Notes under the pieces: generated by a model
What the model saw: the letters and a program-made list of their open reading frames with translations, nothing else
What the model was told of the DNA's origin: nothing
Database searches by the model: none
Position numbers and translations under genes: made by a program
Part shown: piece after piece, positions 34,200 to 43,410 of the stretch
How the letters are laid out: every line of letters begins with the position of its first letter
Position numbering within the stretch: position 1 is the stretch's first letter
From: Novosphingobium pentaromativorans US6-1
GTDB taxonomy: Bacteria; Pseudomonadota; Alphaproteobacteria; Sphingomonadales; Sphingomonadaceae
DNA length: 64,000 nucleotides
NCBI RefSeq assembly: GCF_000767465.1
Contig: NZ_CP009291.1
Location: 1,753,501 to 1,817,500 of the forward strand
Direction of reading: 5' to 3'

Positions 34200-35863
34200 G
34201 CGTGTGCGTCGTTCGCACCCATCGCATGGCGCGCAGCGAGATAGCCAAATGTACATGTGCCGGCGATGCTCGCCCCGGCGCCCGGATAAGTGCGCCCGAA
34301 GATAGGCGCGGCGCAGTTTCCTGCGGCGTAGAGACCGGGAATTGGCGTTCCCTGCCCATCGACGACGCGTGCATGACGGTCCACCACCAATCCCCCGACC
34401 GTCCCGACGTCGCCGGGAAAGACTTCGATCGCGTAGAAGGGCGCCTTTTCTATCGTGCCCAGGCACGGATTCGGCTTGACCGAAGGATCGCCGAAAACCT
34501 TGTCGTAGCTGTTGGCGCCGCGTTGGAAATCCTCGTCGACCCCGGTTCTGGCAAAGCCGTTGAAACGATCCACGCCCTGTTTGAGGCCATTGGCATCGAT
34601 GCCGCATTGCCGCGCAAGATCCTCAAGGGTCTCCGCCTTTTTCATGTATCCCGATGCGATCAACGCGTCCGGCGTCTTTCCGGGGAGCATGATCCCCCAG
34701 GGATATCGACTGCGATGCCTACTATCGAGAACAACCCACGCAGGAACCGCACCCGCAGCGTACATGTTGAGCCCGTTCTGCATGTAGGAGCCCGATTCAT
34801 CACTGAATCGCCTGCCCTGCCTGTCGACCATGATGCAGTGCGGCTTGGCCAGGTCATTCAGGTGGAAGACCTTGGAGCCGTCAGGGTTTCGTGAAGAGAC
34901 CAGCCAGATCGCATTGCCGTCGAAGTAGCTTTGGGCACCCTTTTCCATAGCCATCGCGATCGGCCCGCCGAGGTCACCCGCATTGGTGTGCGACCAGTCG
35001 TCGTGCGTCGGCTTGGGCATGTATTCGTCACGCATGTCCTGATTTCGCGCAAACCCGCCGCTGCAGATCAGGACGCCGCGGCTCGCTCGAATGCGAGTCT
35101 GCTTGCCGCCGATCTGGGCTATAACGCCCATGACCCGTTCGCCTTCCTTGACCAGATCGACGACCGGCGCTTCGGTGCGCAGATCGATGCCCCGGGTGGC
35201 GTAGATCAGCTTCAGCATCCGACCTTGCAGGGCCGCTCCCATGGATACGAGTCGGGCACCGCGAATTTTCATCCAGGCGACATAGGCCGATAGCTTGACC
35301 CCCGCCATGAACCCGCGAAACGTCCGGCGGATCAACGCAAGGTCGCGCGGTCCGGGCCAGGTAACCGGCAAGGGGAAATTGCCGACACGAAGCTTGTCCG
35401 CCTTGTCGCCCAGTTCGCGCAGATCGAAATTGTCGGCGATCACGGACCGCCCCCTCGCGCAACCGCCGGGCAATTCGTCGTGATAGTCCGACCATCCTTC
35501 GCAACGCTTGAGGGGAATGCCCTTGCGAAGCATGAAGTTCACAACCTGGGGTGCGGTGTCGAGAAACGCCTCGCGCCGTTCCGCGGCCAGTGGCGTGGGA
35601 TCGTTCGGGGTCAACGCATCGAGATAGGCCGCGCCTGCATCACGCGAGTCTTCCACGCCATCGCCCGCCTGAAGCGGATTGTTGGGAACCCACAATATGC
35701 CGCCCGACATTCCGGTCGATCCACCGAATTTGTCCGTGCTCTCCAGGAGCAATACCTTTTCGCTGGATTCGGCCGCCGCCAGTGCCGCAACCATGCCGCC
35801 GCCGCCGCTGCCCACCACGATGAAGTCGAACTGCTCGTCCCAACCGCTCTCAGCCAATTTCAT
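34196..35863 (-). CDS. KstD-like FAD-dependent dehydrogenase (3-oxosteroid 1-dehydrogenase family)
   Basis: A 555-residue flavoprotein with DFIVVGSGGGGMVAALAAAE for FAD, FGGSTGMSGGILWVPNNPLQ, EGWSDYHDELPGG, DESGSYMQNGLNMY, and the C-terminal AAGNCAAPIFGRTYPGAGASIAG. The Tyr-Pro-Gly-Ala-Gly segment fits the Tyr487/Gly491 pair of Rhodococcus Delta1-KstD, the Tyr in GWSDY fits Tyr119, and that in ESGSY fits Tyr318. These are motif matches by eye. The family inserts a double bond next to a ring ketone. It is coupled to a TesB-like thioesterase. It is a paralogue of 46079-47743. The true substrate may be a steroid, a terpenoid or another cyclic ketone. Confidence 0.85.
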   Translation of the reverse strand: MKLAESGWDEQFDFIVVGSGGGGMVAALAAAESSEKVLLLESTDKFGGSTGMSGGILWVPNNPLQAGDGVEDSRDAGAAYLDALTPNDPTPLAAERREAFLDTAPQVVNFMLRKGIPLKRCEGWSDYHDELPGGCARGRSVIADNFDLRELGDKADKLRVGNFPLPVTWPGPRDLALIRRTFRGFMAGVKLSAYVAWMKIRGARLVSMGAALQGRMLKLIYATRGIDLRTEAPVVDLVKEGERVMGVIAQIGGKQTRIRASRGVLICSGGFARNQDMRDEYMPKPTHDDWSHTNAGDLGGPIAMAMEKGAQSYFDGNAIWLVSSRNPDGSKVFHLNDLAKPHCIMVDRQGRRFSDESGSYMQNGLNMYAAGAVPAWVVLDSRHRSRYPWGIMLPGKTPDALIASGYMKKAETLEDLARQCGIDANGLKQGVDRFNGFARTGVDEDFQRGANSYDKVFGDPSVKPNPCLGTIEKAPFYAIEVFPGDVGTVGGLVVDRHARVVDGQGTPIPGLYAAGNCAAPIFGRTYPGAGASIAGTCTFGYLAARHAMGANDAHA

Positions 35864-35984
35864 CCTCCGCCAGATTTGGTATTTCCGATTGTCTTGACGC
35901 TCGCATGGCCCAATTTGCGCTCATGCGTCCATAACGCGTTCTGAAGGCATTACCAGACTGAAACCGGGAGGAACAGCCGGAGCG

Positions 35985-37037
35985 TCAAACTCCGAGCATT
36001 CGAAAGCTGTCATGCCGCGCAACAGCATGGCTGAGGCGATGGCAGAATGCGTCAATGATCTTCCGATCGACCGTCCGCGTGATTGCCCACAGGAAATACC
36101 CATAGACCACGCTCATGCGATATTCCGCCCACGCTTCCTCATCGTCGGGTACTTCGCTTCCCAGTCTTCTGGCTGTCTCCAGATAATGGCGAAGCAGCGT
36201 CCGCTCTTCCTGTTCAGCCACTGCGACCGGCAGCGTCGCATTGATGTGATAGGCCACGTCCAGCGACCAACCGCCGCGCTGAACCAGCTCAAAGTCGATC
36301 AGGCCGGCCCCAGCGGCAATTTCGAACAGGTTGCCGGCATGGCAATCGCCGTGGATCAGGAAAGGTCGCCGCTTCTCGTCCACCGCATTCAGCGCCTTGA
36401 GAGCGGCCATCAATCGATGCGCGTCGCGCTGCGCTTCGGGAATGCCCACGCTGCGCTCATCCGCAAGCAGGCCTTGCAACAGTTCGACCGGCACGACATT
36501 CGCAATCCAGTCAATGTTGCGTCCCGTCCAGGCGAGATCTTCTACCGGCCCCAGAGTGAGATAGCTGGCATGCAGCGTCGCCAGTTGTTCCAGACTGCGA
36601 GCGGTGCGTGTTGCATCGAATGGTTCGAGAGCCGAGCAGAAATGCGCCCCCTGGGCTTTCAGATCGCGCATGTACCGAATGCCGAAGTCGGTCTGGTCAT
36701 CGTAGGGCATCGCGACGGGCTCCGGGTGCCGGAATGCAACCCTTCCCGCCAGATCTCTGTAGAAACGCGTTTCGCGCATTCCGGCGACGCCGGGCTTCTC
36801 GTCCGGCCGGTCGAGATATCCTTTCAGGCAGAGCGCCTCGGACTGACCGTTTTCGAAACCGACGCGGAAACGAACGATGGTTGCCTTGATCGTCTGGTTG
36901 ATCTGAACGGGATCGACCAACTCGACCTGGGCGACACGTGCGCCGCTCGCCACAGGGGCAAGAATTTCACTCAACCAGTCGGCATCGAGCGCTCCCTCAA
37001 GCGTACGCGGGATCGAAAGCGCGGTCTTCTCCAGCAT
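35985..37037 (-). CDS. APH-fold kinase-like protein, second copy
   Basis: A 350-residue APH-fold protein with a fully conserved catalytic loop LIHGDCHAGNLF and metal motif LIDFELVQRGG. The N-terminal ELVDPVQINQTIKATIVRFR and ALCLKGY supply the nucleotide-binding part. It is distantly related to the copies at 26226 and 50337 and resembles the EcdKinase-like/DUF1679 type. The ATG at 37037 has AAAGGAC upstream. It lies between the KstD-like operon and an MFS gene on the same strand. Phosphorylation of a hydroxylated intermediate is a possibility. Confidence 0.8.
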   Translation of the reverse strand: MLEKTALSIPRTLEGALDADWLSEILAPVASGARVAQVELVDPVQINQTIKATIVRFRVGFENGQSEALCLKGYLDRPDEKPGVAGMRETRFYRDLAGRVAFRHPEPVAMPYDDQTDFGIRYMRDLKAQGAHFCSALEPFDATRTARSLEQLATLHASYLTLGPVEDLAWTGRNIDWIANVVPVELLQGLLADERSVGIPEAQRDAHRLMAALKALNAVDEKRRPFLIHGDCHAGNLFEIAAGAGLIDFELVQRGGWSLDVAYHINATLPVAVAEQEERTLLRHYLETARRLGSEVPDDEEAWAEYRMSVVYGYFLWAITRTVDRKIIDAFCHRLSHAVARHDSFRMLGV

Positions 37038-37102
37038 TCAGTATGTCCTTTCCGTCATCCCGCAGCGGCGAGATCCTCTGCTTTGCAACAGGACCGCAGG
37101 AG

Positions 37103-38356
37103 TCAGTCCGCGCTTGCCAGTCTGGCTGCCAGCAGTTGGTCATCGGCAACCTCGGGCTGCGCTCGCCCGCCTGTAAAGTAGAAACACAGCGCCCCCCCGA
37201 TCGTGGCCAACGCTGCAATGTAGAGGAATGTGTCGTAGCTTTCGGTACCAGCAAGGGTCATGCTCATGACCACTGAGCCGATGGCACTGGCAAGGCCGGA
37301 TCCGACCATCAGCAGGCTGAAAATGAAGCTGTAGTGCGCAAGGGCAAAGCGACGCGAAGTCAGATAGGCCGCCACATCGGTCTCCGCGCCCTGCGCCAGG
37401 CCAATAACCGCGATCGATCCTGCGAGTACGGCGAAAGCGTCGGCGCCCGAAGCGATCGCCACATAAGCGAAAGCAGGCGGGCCAAGGGCAAAAACCGCAA
37501 CGACATGGGGAGAAATCTTGTCCAGAGCAAAACCGCACAGGAAGCGACCGACAACGACACACAGCGCATAGACCGAAACGAGCGCTGCCGATTGACTGAG
37601 GGGAATTCCGTTCTCCGCCAGCATCAGGCTCATCTGTCCGTAAACCAGAGTCTGCGGGATATTGCAGAAGAACATGCCGCCCAGCAGTAGCAGGAAGACG
37701 CGGTTGCCGAACATGCCGCGCAGTTCCGCCCAATGCATCTTCGGGCCGGCGACGACCTTGGCGTGCCCGTGTCCACGGGACTTGCCCATCAGCAGGATCG
37801 CAGCCAATCCACCACACAAGGACACCAGCGCCATCAACTGGTAGGCCGTTCGCCAGCCCGCGGTTTCGATCACCGATCCGAAGATCGGCGCCGCGATCGC
37901 TCCAACCAGCGGCGTACAGCTCAAGAGACAGGACAGGGCCAGCCCGCGCGCGCTGTCGAAACGCTCCACTACCACGCGGGTGAAGACCATCGTCGTCGTC
38001 AATATGCCGACTGTGCCCTTCACCAGGGTCAGCGCGTAGAATTGCCAGATCTCGCCGTTCATCAGACTGAACGCGAAATAGCATGCCGGAACTACCGCGT
38101 AGCCGATCATGGCCGCCTTGCGCGGTCCGTAGCGATCGGCAATGCGCCCCGCGATCGGCATGGCCACGAGACCGACGATACCGAAGGAGCCGACCAGCGC
38201 GAATTGCGCCTTGCTCCACCCGAATTCGGCAATCATGGCGGGACCGAAGAGATTGAGGATGTACTGGTTGATCGCCATGCCGAAGGCGAGCCCCAGGGCC
38301 GAGCCAAGCAGGTTCGGCCAGTGCAGCCGAAACTCGCGGAAATATGCAGAACCCAT
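37103..38356 (-). CDS. MFS transporter (oxalate/formate antiporter-like fold)
   Basis: A 417-residue transporter with 12 hydrophobic segments: LGLAFGMAINQYILNLFGPA, MPIAGRIADRYGPRKAAMIG (loop 2, strong match), and C-terminal LTSRRFALAHYSFIFSLLMV. This is the MCT/OFA-like type common in aromatic and organic-acid uptake. The start is the ATG at 38356 with an AGGTGA site; the GTG at 38365 is an alternative. It ends 65 bases before the APH-like gene on the same strand, so both may be co-transcribed. Confidence 0.86.
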   Translation of the reverse strand: MGSAYFREFRLHWPNLLGSALGLAFGMAINQYILNLFGPAMIAEFGWSKAQFALVGSFGIVGLVAMPIAGRIADRYGPRKAAMIGYAVVPACYFAFSLMNGEIWQFYALTLVKGTVGILTTTMVFTRVVVERFDSARGLALSCLLSCTPLVGAIAAPIFGSVIETAGWRTAYQLMALVSLCGGLAAILLMGKSRGHGHAKVVAGPKMHWAELRGMFGNRVFLLLLGGMFFCNIPQTLVYGQMSLMLAENGIPLSQSAALVSVYALCVVVGRFLCGFALDKISPHVVAVFALGPPAFAYVAIASGADAFAVLAGSIAVIGLAQGAETDVAAYLTSRRFALAHYSFIFSLLMVGSGLASAIGSVVMSMTLAGTESYDTFLYIAALATIGGALCFYFTGGRAQPEVADDQLLAARLASAD

Positions 38357-38642
38357 TTCCGTCACCTCACTCGACGAAGCAAGGCGGTCACAGGCGCCGC
38401 AAGATCATCGAATATGGCGCCGCAGCGACGGCATGGCACATCCAGCTCGGTCAATAAAGGCATCACGTCTCCTCGGGATCTCCGCGCCCGGACTCATCGC
38501 CGGGCTTCGGATCTAGCGGTGGTCTAGACACCGATCGGCGTCCAGACAATGACCGTTGGCCGGACCCACCGCGTCACCGGCAATACGGAAGGGTGGGACA
38601 TGGCCCCGACTATGACCCGTTCCGAAAACGGCGACCGGTCGT

Positions 38643-39398
38643 TCACGCCTCCGGCTTCTCCACCCACTGCCGGAAAGTCGCGACATCGGCTGCAGCGCCC
38701 CGCCGAAGATGGCCAACGTCGCTTCCGGCTGCAAGGAAGCGAACGCCCCGCCCCATCAGTTCCTTGGCATTGGGAAGCCCCAAGGTGCCGCAGCCGGGGA
38801 TCTTGCCATGCCGCTCACACGCGGCGACGACCTCGTCAATGGCCTTGAATACGGGCTCCTCCATAGTGGTGGACAGACCCAGGCCCAACGCCAGAGCGAG
38901 GTCCATCGATCCGACGAAAAGTCCGTCGACGCCGGGAGTCGCGGCGATGGCATCCACATTCTGAAGGCCTTCGGCCGTTTCGATCATCACGAAGCAAAGC
39001 GGATCTTCGGCGTCCCTGCCACCTCCAGCGTAGTAATTGCGCACCGGCCCGTAAGAGCGATTGCCGGCAGGGGGATAACGAACGGCCTGTGCAGCGATCT
39101 TCGCCTGCTCGGCAGTGGACACCATGGGCACTATCACGCCGGCCGCTCCGAGATCGAGCGCCCGCATGATAAGCCGCGCATCGGTCCAGCCTACCCGCAC
39201 GAATCCGCCCGTTTCACCAAGTTCCAACGCCTGCAGGGCGCCGGCGAGATTATCCCAGGTTATGCCTCCGTGCTGCGTATCCAGGATGACCCAATCGTAG
39301 CCGGCCTTGCCCACGACCTCGACCGAAATCGAGTTGCCGAGCGCCACCCAGGCCCCCAGCGTCGTTTGCGCTTCGCACTTGCTGCGGATACCCGCCAT
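38643..39398 (-). CDS. HpcH/HpaI aldolase family protein
   Basis: A 251-residue class II pyruvate aldolase of the HpcH/HpaI family: GAWVALGNSISVEVVGKAGY, ILDTQHGGI, RVGWTDARLIMRALDLGAAGVIVPMV, the metal ligands Glu in VMIETAEGL and Asp in VGSMDLALALG, and a PAGNRSYGPVRNYYAGG loop. It splits 4-hydroxy-2-oxoacids into pyruvate and an aldehyde, as at the end of meta-cleavage pathways. The ATG has GGGAGAAC upstream. It is divergent from a TetR regulator with a perfect palindrome between, which is probably its operator. Confidence 0.9.
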   Translation of the reverse strand: MAGIRSKCEAQTTLGAWVALGNSISVEVVGKAGYDWVILDTQHGGITWDNLAGALQALELGETGGFVRVGWTDARLIMRALDLGAAGVIVPMVSTAEQAKIAAQAVRYPPAGNRSYGPVRNYYAGGGRDAEDPLCFVMIETAEGLQNVDAIAATPGVDGLFVGSMDLALALGLGLSTTMEEPVFKAIDEVVAACERHGKIPGCGTLGLPNAKELMGRGVRFLAAGSDVGHLRRGAAADVATFRQWVEKPEA

Positions 39399-39614
39399 CT
39401 TGTTCTCCCATGAATTCTACAGCCAAGCCGGCGGCGCTGAATGGCCAGGAGCAGCTTCGAGAGCGGCCGATCCTCCACGCCTTCGCATTCGAGGCGCTAT
39501 TCCATCCGCCGATTCCAATCAAGCGACCTCCGGTAATCGGTATTGGCGCACCCAATTGCAGGACGCGAACGACCTACGCCAGAAAGTCCCAATCGGCAAC
39601 ACTGCAAACACTTT

Positions 39615-39631
39615 ATGGACATTGTGTCCAT
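39615..39631. promoter_or_regulatory. Palindromic operator, likely for the adjacent TetR regulator
   Basis: ATGGACA, TTG, TGTCCAT is a perfect 7-bp inverted repeat, located 22 bases before the TetR start and 217 bases before the divergent aldolase start. TetR-family repressors commonly bind such sites in their own divergent promoters. I did not see a second perfect copy in the window. Confidence 0.6.
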
Positions 39632-39652
39632 TTTTCGATAACCGTGTCGGAA

Positions 39653-40288
39653 ATGACGAACCCATCCGCCACTGCAGAACCCGTATCGCTGCGCAAGGCC
39701 CAGCGCAGATTCACGCGCTCCCTGATCCTTGACGCGGCGCGCGAAGTCTTCAGCGCCCGCGGCTTCCGCGCCGCGACGCTTGAGGAAGTGGCAGCGGCAG
39801 CAGGCACTCGGCGTTCGACGATCTACACGCACTTCAGCGATAAGGACGACATACTGGCCGCGATCGCCGACGAGTGGAACGAGGCCGCGCGCGACGTCGT
39901 TGCGAAACTGCCTGGCCCCTGCCCCGACAGGGCCCAAATCGACGCATGGCTGCTGGACGTGGTCGAATTCATCGAACGCGAACGCACCCCCAGCATATTG
40001 CTCAGCCAGCTGGGTAACGCAGTCGGGGCGCCGAAAGCCCTAAGCGGCACCGGAGAGGTGCTGATCGAAGGACTGGCGGCCAGCGTTCCGGCTTTCGAAG
40101 ATGCCGCGTTACCGGGCGAGGCCGGCGGCGTGGCACGCGCCCATGTGATGATACTGCTGCGAGAGATGGGGTTCGCGGCCATGCACTGCACCGATCCCGC
40201 CAATCGCGACTTCGGTCGCCATTTGCTCGTGGCCGTAGGGGATCTGTTCGAACGATTCTTGAAAGATCATGCCGCAAGGAATGGATGA
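39653..40288 (+). CDS. TetR/AcrR-family transcriptional regulator
   Basis: A 211-residue repressor. The DNA-binding helix-turn-helix is at about residues 20-65: RSLILDAAREVFSARGFRAA, TLEEVAAAAGTRRSTIYTHF and SDKDDILAAI. The rest is the ligand-binding all-helical domain. The start is the ATG at 39653 (a GTG at 39644 is possible); the longer frame to 39410 overlaps the divergent aldolase promoter. It controls itself and perhaps the aldolase, and the MpaB-like gene follows after one base. The inducer is unknown. Confidence 0.88.
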   Translation: MTNPSATAEPVSLRKAQRRFTRSLILDAAREVFSARGFRAATLEEVAAAAGTRRSTIYTHFSDKDDILAAIADEWNEAARDVVAKLPGPCPDRAQIDAWLLDVVEFIERERTPSILLSQLGNAVGAPKALSGTGEVLIEGLAASVPAFEDAALPGEAGGVARAHVMILLREMGFAAMHCTDPANRDFGRHLLVAVGDLFERFLKDHAARNG

Positions 40289-40289
40289 A

Positions 40290-41195
40290 ATGAGTAAGCA
40301 GAAGAGGCTCTGGATGGGCAAACCCGATCCTTACGCGCGCCTCCGCGAAATCGAAAGACTCGATCTGGACGAGGACTACGTGGAGATCGCCCACCTGTTC
40401 TTCGCGGATTTTTCATCCGCCATGTTCAGTACCGGGGCCGCCGAATTCATGTTCACGTTCGCGGCACCGAAAATCTCGCGCGTGCTTTACGCAAGCGGGG
40501 AAATCGAAAAGCGGCTCGATAAGCGGATCGTGGATACGGGCCTGTTCACGGCCATCAATTTCATGCACGGGTTCGAGGGCAAGGGGAAGGAAGCTGCCGA
40601 CCGCGTGCGCGAGATGCACAGCCGCTATCGCATTGCTGGCGACGAATTCGTGGCGACAGCTTGCGACGAAATCGTGGTGGCGCTCAGATCGGCCGAACTT
40701 TTCGGCTGGAGACCGGTTACCGACAAGGAGCGCGAAGCGGTCAGGCTTTTCTTCAGTGCGAGAGCCCTGGCCTACGGGTCTCCAACCAAGCTGCCGGACT
40801 CACTGGCGGGAGTCTATGAGTTCATGGAAACCTACATCGCCAATGAGTGTCGCTATGAAAAGCGCAACCATATCCTGACTGCGAAACTGCTGGACTGGTA
40901 TGGAACGAAGGTCGCTCGTCCGCTGCGCCCCATCTTGCGCGCCATGCTTCTGGCGCCTCAGGACCCCAGGATCCTGAGCGCATGCGGCGTAAAGCGCCCC
41001 TCTGCCCTCATGCGCAAGATCGGCATGGCGCTGCTCAAAAGAAGGGCTGGCAAGGGTCCCGTCCCAGACAGTGATTCCGATGCGCTGGCGGAATTCGCGC
41101 GCACCGTCTATCCTGACGGCTACACAATCGAAGACCTGGGAACGAAGCCGCCAAGCCGCACTGTCCCAACCCCTCGACAAAACGCGCTCGTATAA
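40290..41195 (+). CDS. MpaB-type oxygenase family protein (DUF2236)
   Basis: A 301-residue protein resembling the MpaB/latex-clearing-protein family (DUF2236), heme-b oxygenases that cleave carbon-carbon double bonds. Visible features are FSSAMFSTGAAEFMFTFAAP, a MHSRYRIAGDEF segment with the conserved His, and a late ECRYEKRNHILTAKLLDWYG. The start is the ATG at 40290, nine bases after an AAGGA site overlapping the TetR stop; the ATG at 40269 is possible. It is co-transcribed with TetR, so it may be its direct target. The assignment to a heme enzyme is from family memory. Confidence 0.72.
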   Translation: MSKQKRLWMGKPDPYARLREIERLDLDEDYVEIAHLFFADFSSAMFSTGAAEFMFTFAAPKISRVLYASGEIEKRLDKRIVDTGLFTAINFMHGFEGKGKEAADRVREMHSRYRIAGDEFVATACDEIVVALRSAELFGWRPVTDKEREAVRLFFSARALAYGSPTKLPDSLAGVYEFMETYIANECRYEKRNHILTAKLLDWYGTKVARPLRPILRAMLLAPQDPRILSACGVKRPSALMRKIGMALLKRRAGKGPVPDSDSDALAEFARTVYPDGYTIEDLGTKPPSRTVPTPRQNALV

Positions 41196-41263
41196 GAGAC
41201 GCTTGACGCAGCCACGGAGCGCCGCTTCATTACAGCGTTTCCCCAGCTCAGGAGCATACTCTC

Positions 41264-41599
41264 GTGCAGCGTCATGCGTTCATTGTCTTTTCCGATCCGA
41301 AGCCGGGCTGCGAAGACGAATACAATCAGTGGTATAACGATGAGCATATCGGCGATGTGCTCAATGCGCCCGGCTTCGTCGCGGCACGGCGCTTCCGCAT
41401 CGCTGCGGATCCGAACGCCGCCCTGCCGCATCGTTACGTCGCCATTTACGAAATGGAGACCGACGACCCCGACAAGGTGATGGCCGAACTGACGCGACGC
41501 TCCGATCAGGGGGTCTTCCAGATCAGCAGCGCTCTGGACCTGAACGGGGTCAGGACCTTCATTGCCGAGGAAATCCACGCCGACACCGCATCCGATTGA
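41264..41599 (+). CDS. EthD/ABM-like dimeric alpha-beta barrel protein
   Basis: A 111-residue protein with FSDPKPGCEDEYNQWYNDEH and IGDVLNAPGFVAARRFRIAA, followed by ALPHRYVAIYEMETDDP, the pattern of small dimeric ferredoxin-like-fold proteins found beside ring-degradation genes (EthD-like). The GTG start at 41264 has AGGAG ten bases upstream; no in-frame ATG is near. The role could be a monooxygenase accessory or a dehydratase. It is downstream of the TetR and MpaB-like genes on the same strand. Confidence 0.75.
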   Translation: MQRHAFIVFSDPKPGCEDEYNQWYNDEHIGDVLNAPGFVAARRFRIAADPNAALPHRYVAIYEMETDDPDKVMAELTRRSDQGVFQISSALDLNGVRTFIAEEIHADTASD

Positions 41600-41615
41600 C
41601 GAGACTGCCCAATAG

Positions 41616-41813
41616 TCAGTGGTCGTCATCGTCTTCGGGGGGGATGCACAGGTAGGTCCACGCATCGAAGAGGTGCCTTCTTGCATCGTTGACGGCGCTG
41701 GCGGCTTCCTTGTCGATGGCGGCGATGCGGCGGGCGATCTCGCCGATGCCGTCATTGAGAGCGTGGACTTCGCGCCGCAGAGCCATGCGTTCGTCGTTGT
41801 TGTCATGCGTCAT
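41616..41813 (-). CDS. Small helical hypothetical protein
   Basis: A 65-codon frame from an ATG at 41813 with AAGGAT upstream. The product is charged and helical (MALRREVHALNDGIGEIARR, then IAAIDKEAASAVNDARRHLF), likely a short coiled coil, ending with an acidic PPEDDDDH tail. I do not recognise it. The frame is open further upstream to 41918 without a ribosome site. It is convergent with the EthD-like gene and could be chance, although the composition looks protein-like. Confidence 0.45.
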   Translation of the reverse strand: MTHDNNDERMALRREVHALNDGIGEIARRIAAIDKEAASAVNDARRHLFDAWTYLCIPPEDDDDH

Positions 41814-42033
41814 CGACGTCGTGATCCTTTCCCGTCTTGTCCAGGTGGATGATTGCCGCTGCATTTTCGGGGCTTCCTGCAAGGCGGCTTCGGGCCGAAA
41901 GCCGCGCGCGAGCCACATGCCCGGCTATATTCGCCCGCAGGCGCATCATATCTGAAACCTATCAATACTGCCTATACCGATATTTGATTCGCGCATCGCC
42001 CCTGCTAAATTTCTCCATGAAGGAGACAGGATA

Positions 42034-43200
42034 ATGCTGCAACAGCTCGAAAAGTCGAAACAGAGCCAGAAGGTCCGGATCATCGATGCCGATGCTCATG
42101 TAAATCCCTCCGCCGACATGTGGGCCGACTATCTGTCGCCCGAGTTTCGCGACCAGGCCCCCAAGATCGAGCATGGCGAGGACTGCGACTACGTCGTATT
42201 CGAAGGCCGCCGCCGCAAGCTCAACCTGATCAGCGCACAGGCCGGGCGCAAGGGCGAGGATTTCAAGATGCACGGCCGCGCATCCGATGCCCGCGCCGGC
42301 GGCTGGATGCCCAAGGCCCGCCTCGAGGACATGGATGCCGACGGCATCGACACCTCCGTCCTGTTCGGCGGAGGCCCGCTGGGCACCTCGAACCCCGATC
42401 TCTTCAAGGCCAGCTTCAAGGCCTATAACCGCTGGCTCGCAGACTTCTGCGCCTATTCGCCCGATCGCTTCGCAGGTGTCGGCTACATCCCGATGCAGGA
42501 CGTCGATGAATCGATCGAGATGATGCGCGAATGCGCCAGGCTCGGCCTCAAGGCGGTCAACATCCCGGCCTTCCCGATGACCCCGATGAAGACGCTGCAG
42601 GCCAACCAGTCGCAAGCCATGGCGCTGACCGGCGATGCGTCAAGCGATCGCAGCTACGCCGACCCCGAGTTCGATCCGTTCTGGAAGGCGGCCTGCGACC
42701 TGGGCATGCCCCTGACCATCCACCTGGGCGGCCGCACCCCCCGCTTCACCGAGCCCAAGTGGTTCCTGTCCGACCTGCTGATGAGCAAGTTCTCGATGGG
42801 CGAACCGATCGGCATCATGATCTTCGGCGGCGTGTTCCAGCGCTTCCCCGACCTCAAGCTCGGCTCGATCGAAAGCGGCGTGGGCTGGTTCGCCTTCGCA
42901 GCCAACTACATGGACGAAACCTGGCACAAGCAGCGCTACTGGGTGAACAGCGTGCTCGAAAAGGAGCCCAGCTATTTCTGGGACAAGAACATCTACGGAT
43001 CGTTCATCCACGACCGCGTCGGCATCCTCACCCGCAACATGCCCGGCGCCGGCAACATCATGTGGTCCTCCGACTATCCGCACTCGGAAACCACGTATCC
43101 GGACTCCATGGAATGGATCGACAAGCTCTTCGAAGGCGTTCCCGAAGATGACAAGAACATGATCATCAGCGGACGCGCCATGGAATTCTACCGCCTCTGA
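42034..43200 (+). CDS. Amidohydrolase-2 (ACMSD-like) metal-dependent hydrolase/decarboxylase
   Basis: A 388-residue TIM-barrel enzyme of the amidohydrolase-related family that includes ACMSD and gamma-resorcylate decarboxylase. Metal-site segments are IDADAHV near residue 17, TIHLGGR near 229, and MWSSDYPHSE near 345 with the late Asp. FGGGPLGTSNPDLFKASFKA and GVGYIPMQDV are typical of the family. It may decarboxylate or hydrolyse a ring or 1,3-diketone product. The ATG follows GGAGACAGG. Codon use is strongly GC3-biased, suggesting high expression. It is paired with a second, diverged copy downstream. Confidence 0.88.
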   Translation: MLQQLEKSKQSQKVRIIDADAHVNPSADMWADYLSPEFRDQAPKIEHGEDCDYVVFEGRRRKLNLISAQAGRKGEDFKMHGRASDARAGGWMPKARLEDMDADGIDTSVLFGGGPLGTSNPDLFKASFKAYNRWLADFCAYSPDRFAGVGYIPMQDVDESIEMMRECARLGLKAVNIPAFPMTPMKTLQANQSQAMALTGDASSDRSYADPEFDPFWKAACDLGMPLTIHLGGRTPRFTEPKWFLSDLLMSKFSMGEPIGIMIFGGVFQRFPDLKLGSIESGVGWFAFAANYMDETWHKQRYWVNSVLEKEPSYFWDKNIYGSFIHDRVGILTRNMPGAGNIMWSSDYPHSETTYPDSMEWIDKLFEGVPEDDKNMIISGRAMEFYRL

Positions 43201-43410
43201 GCAATCACCCCCAACACCAGATCAACAGGGGCCGGATCGGGAAGTCCATTACCCGCCGGCCCCAATCGCCATGACTGCAGATCAATACGGAACCGACGCA
43301 AGCCCAGAATCCTTTTGATCCTATGCTGGATATGGTAGAAACCGATACAAGAATGTGTGATTCAAGCCGTGCGTCAGACACGGATACACCCAATGCCTGA
43401 GGATGCGTCC

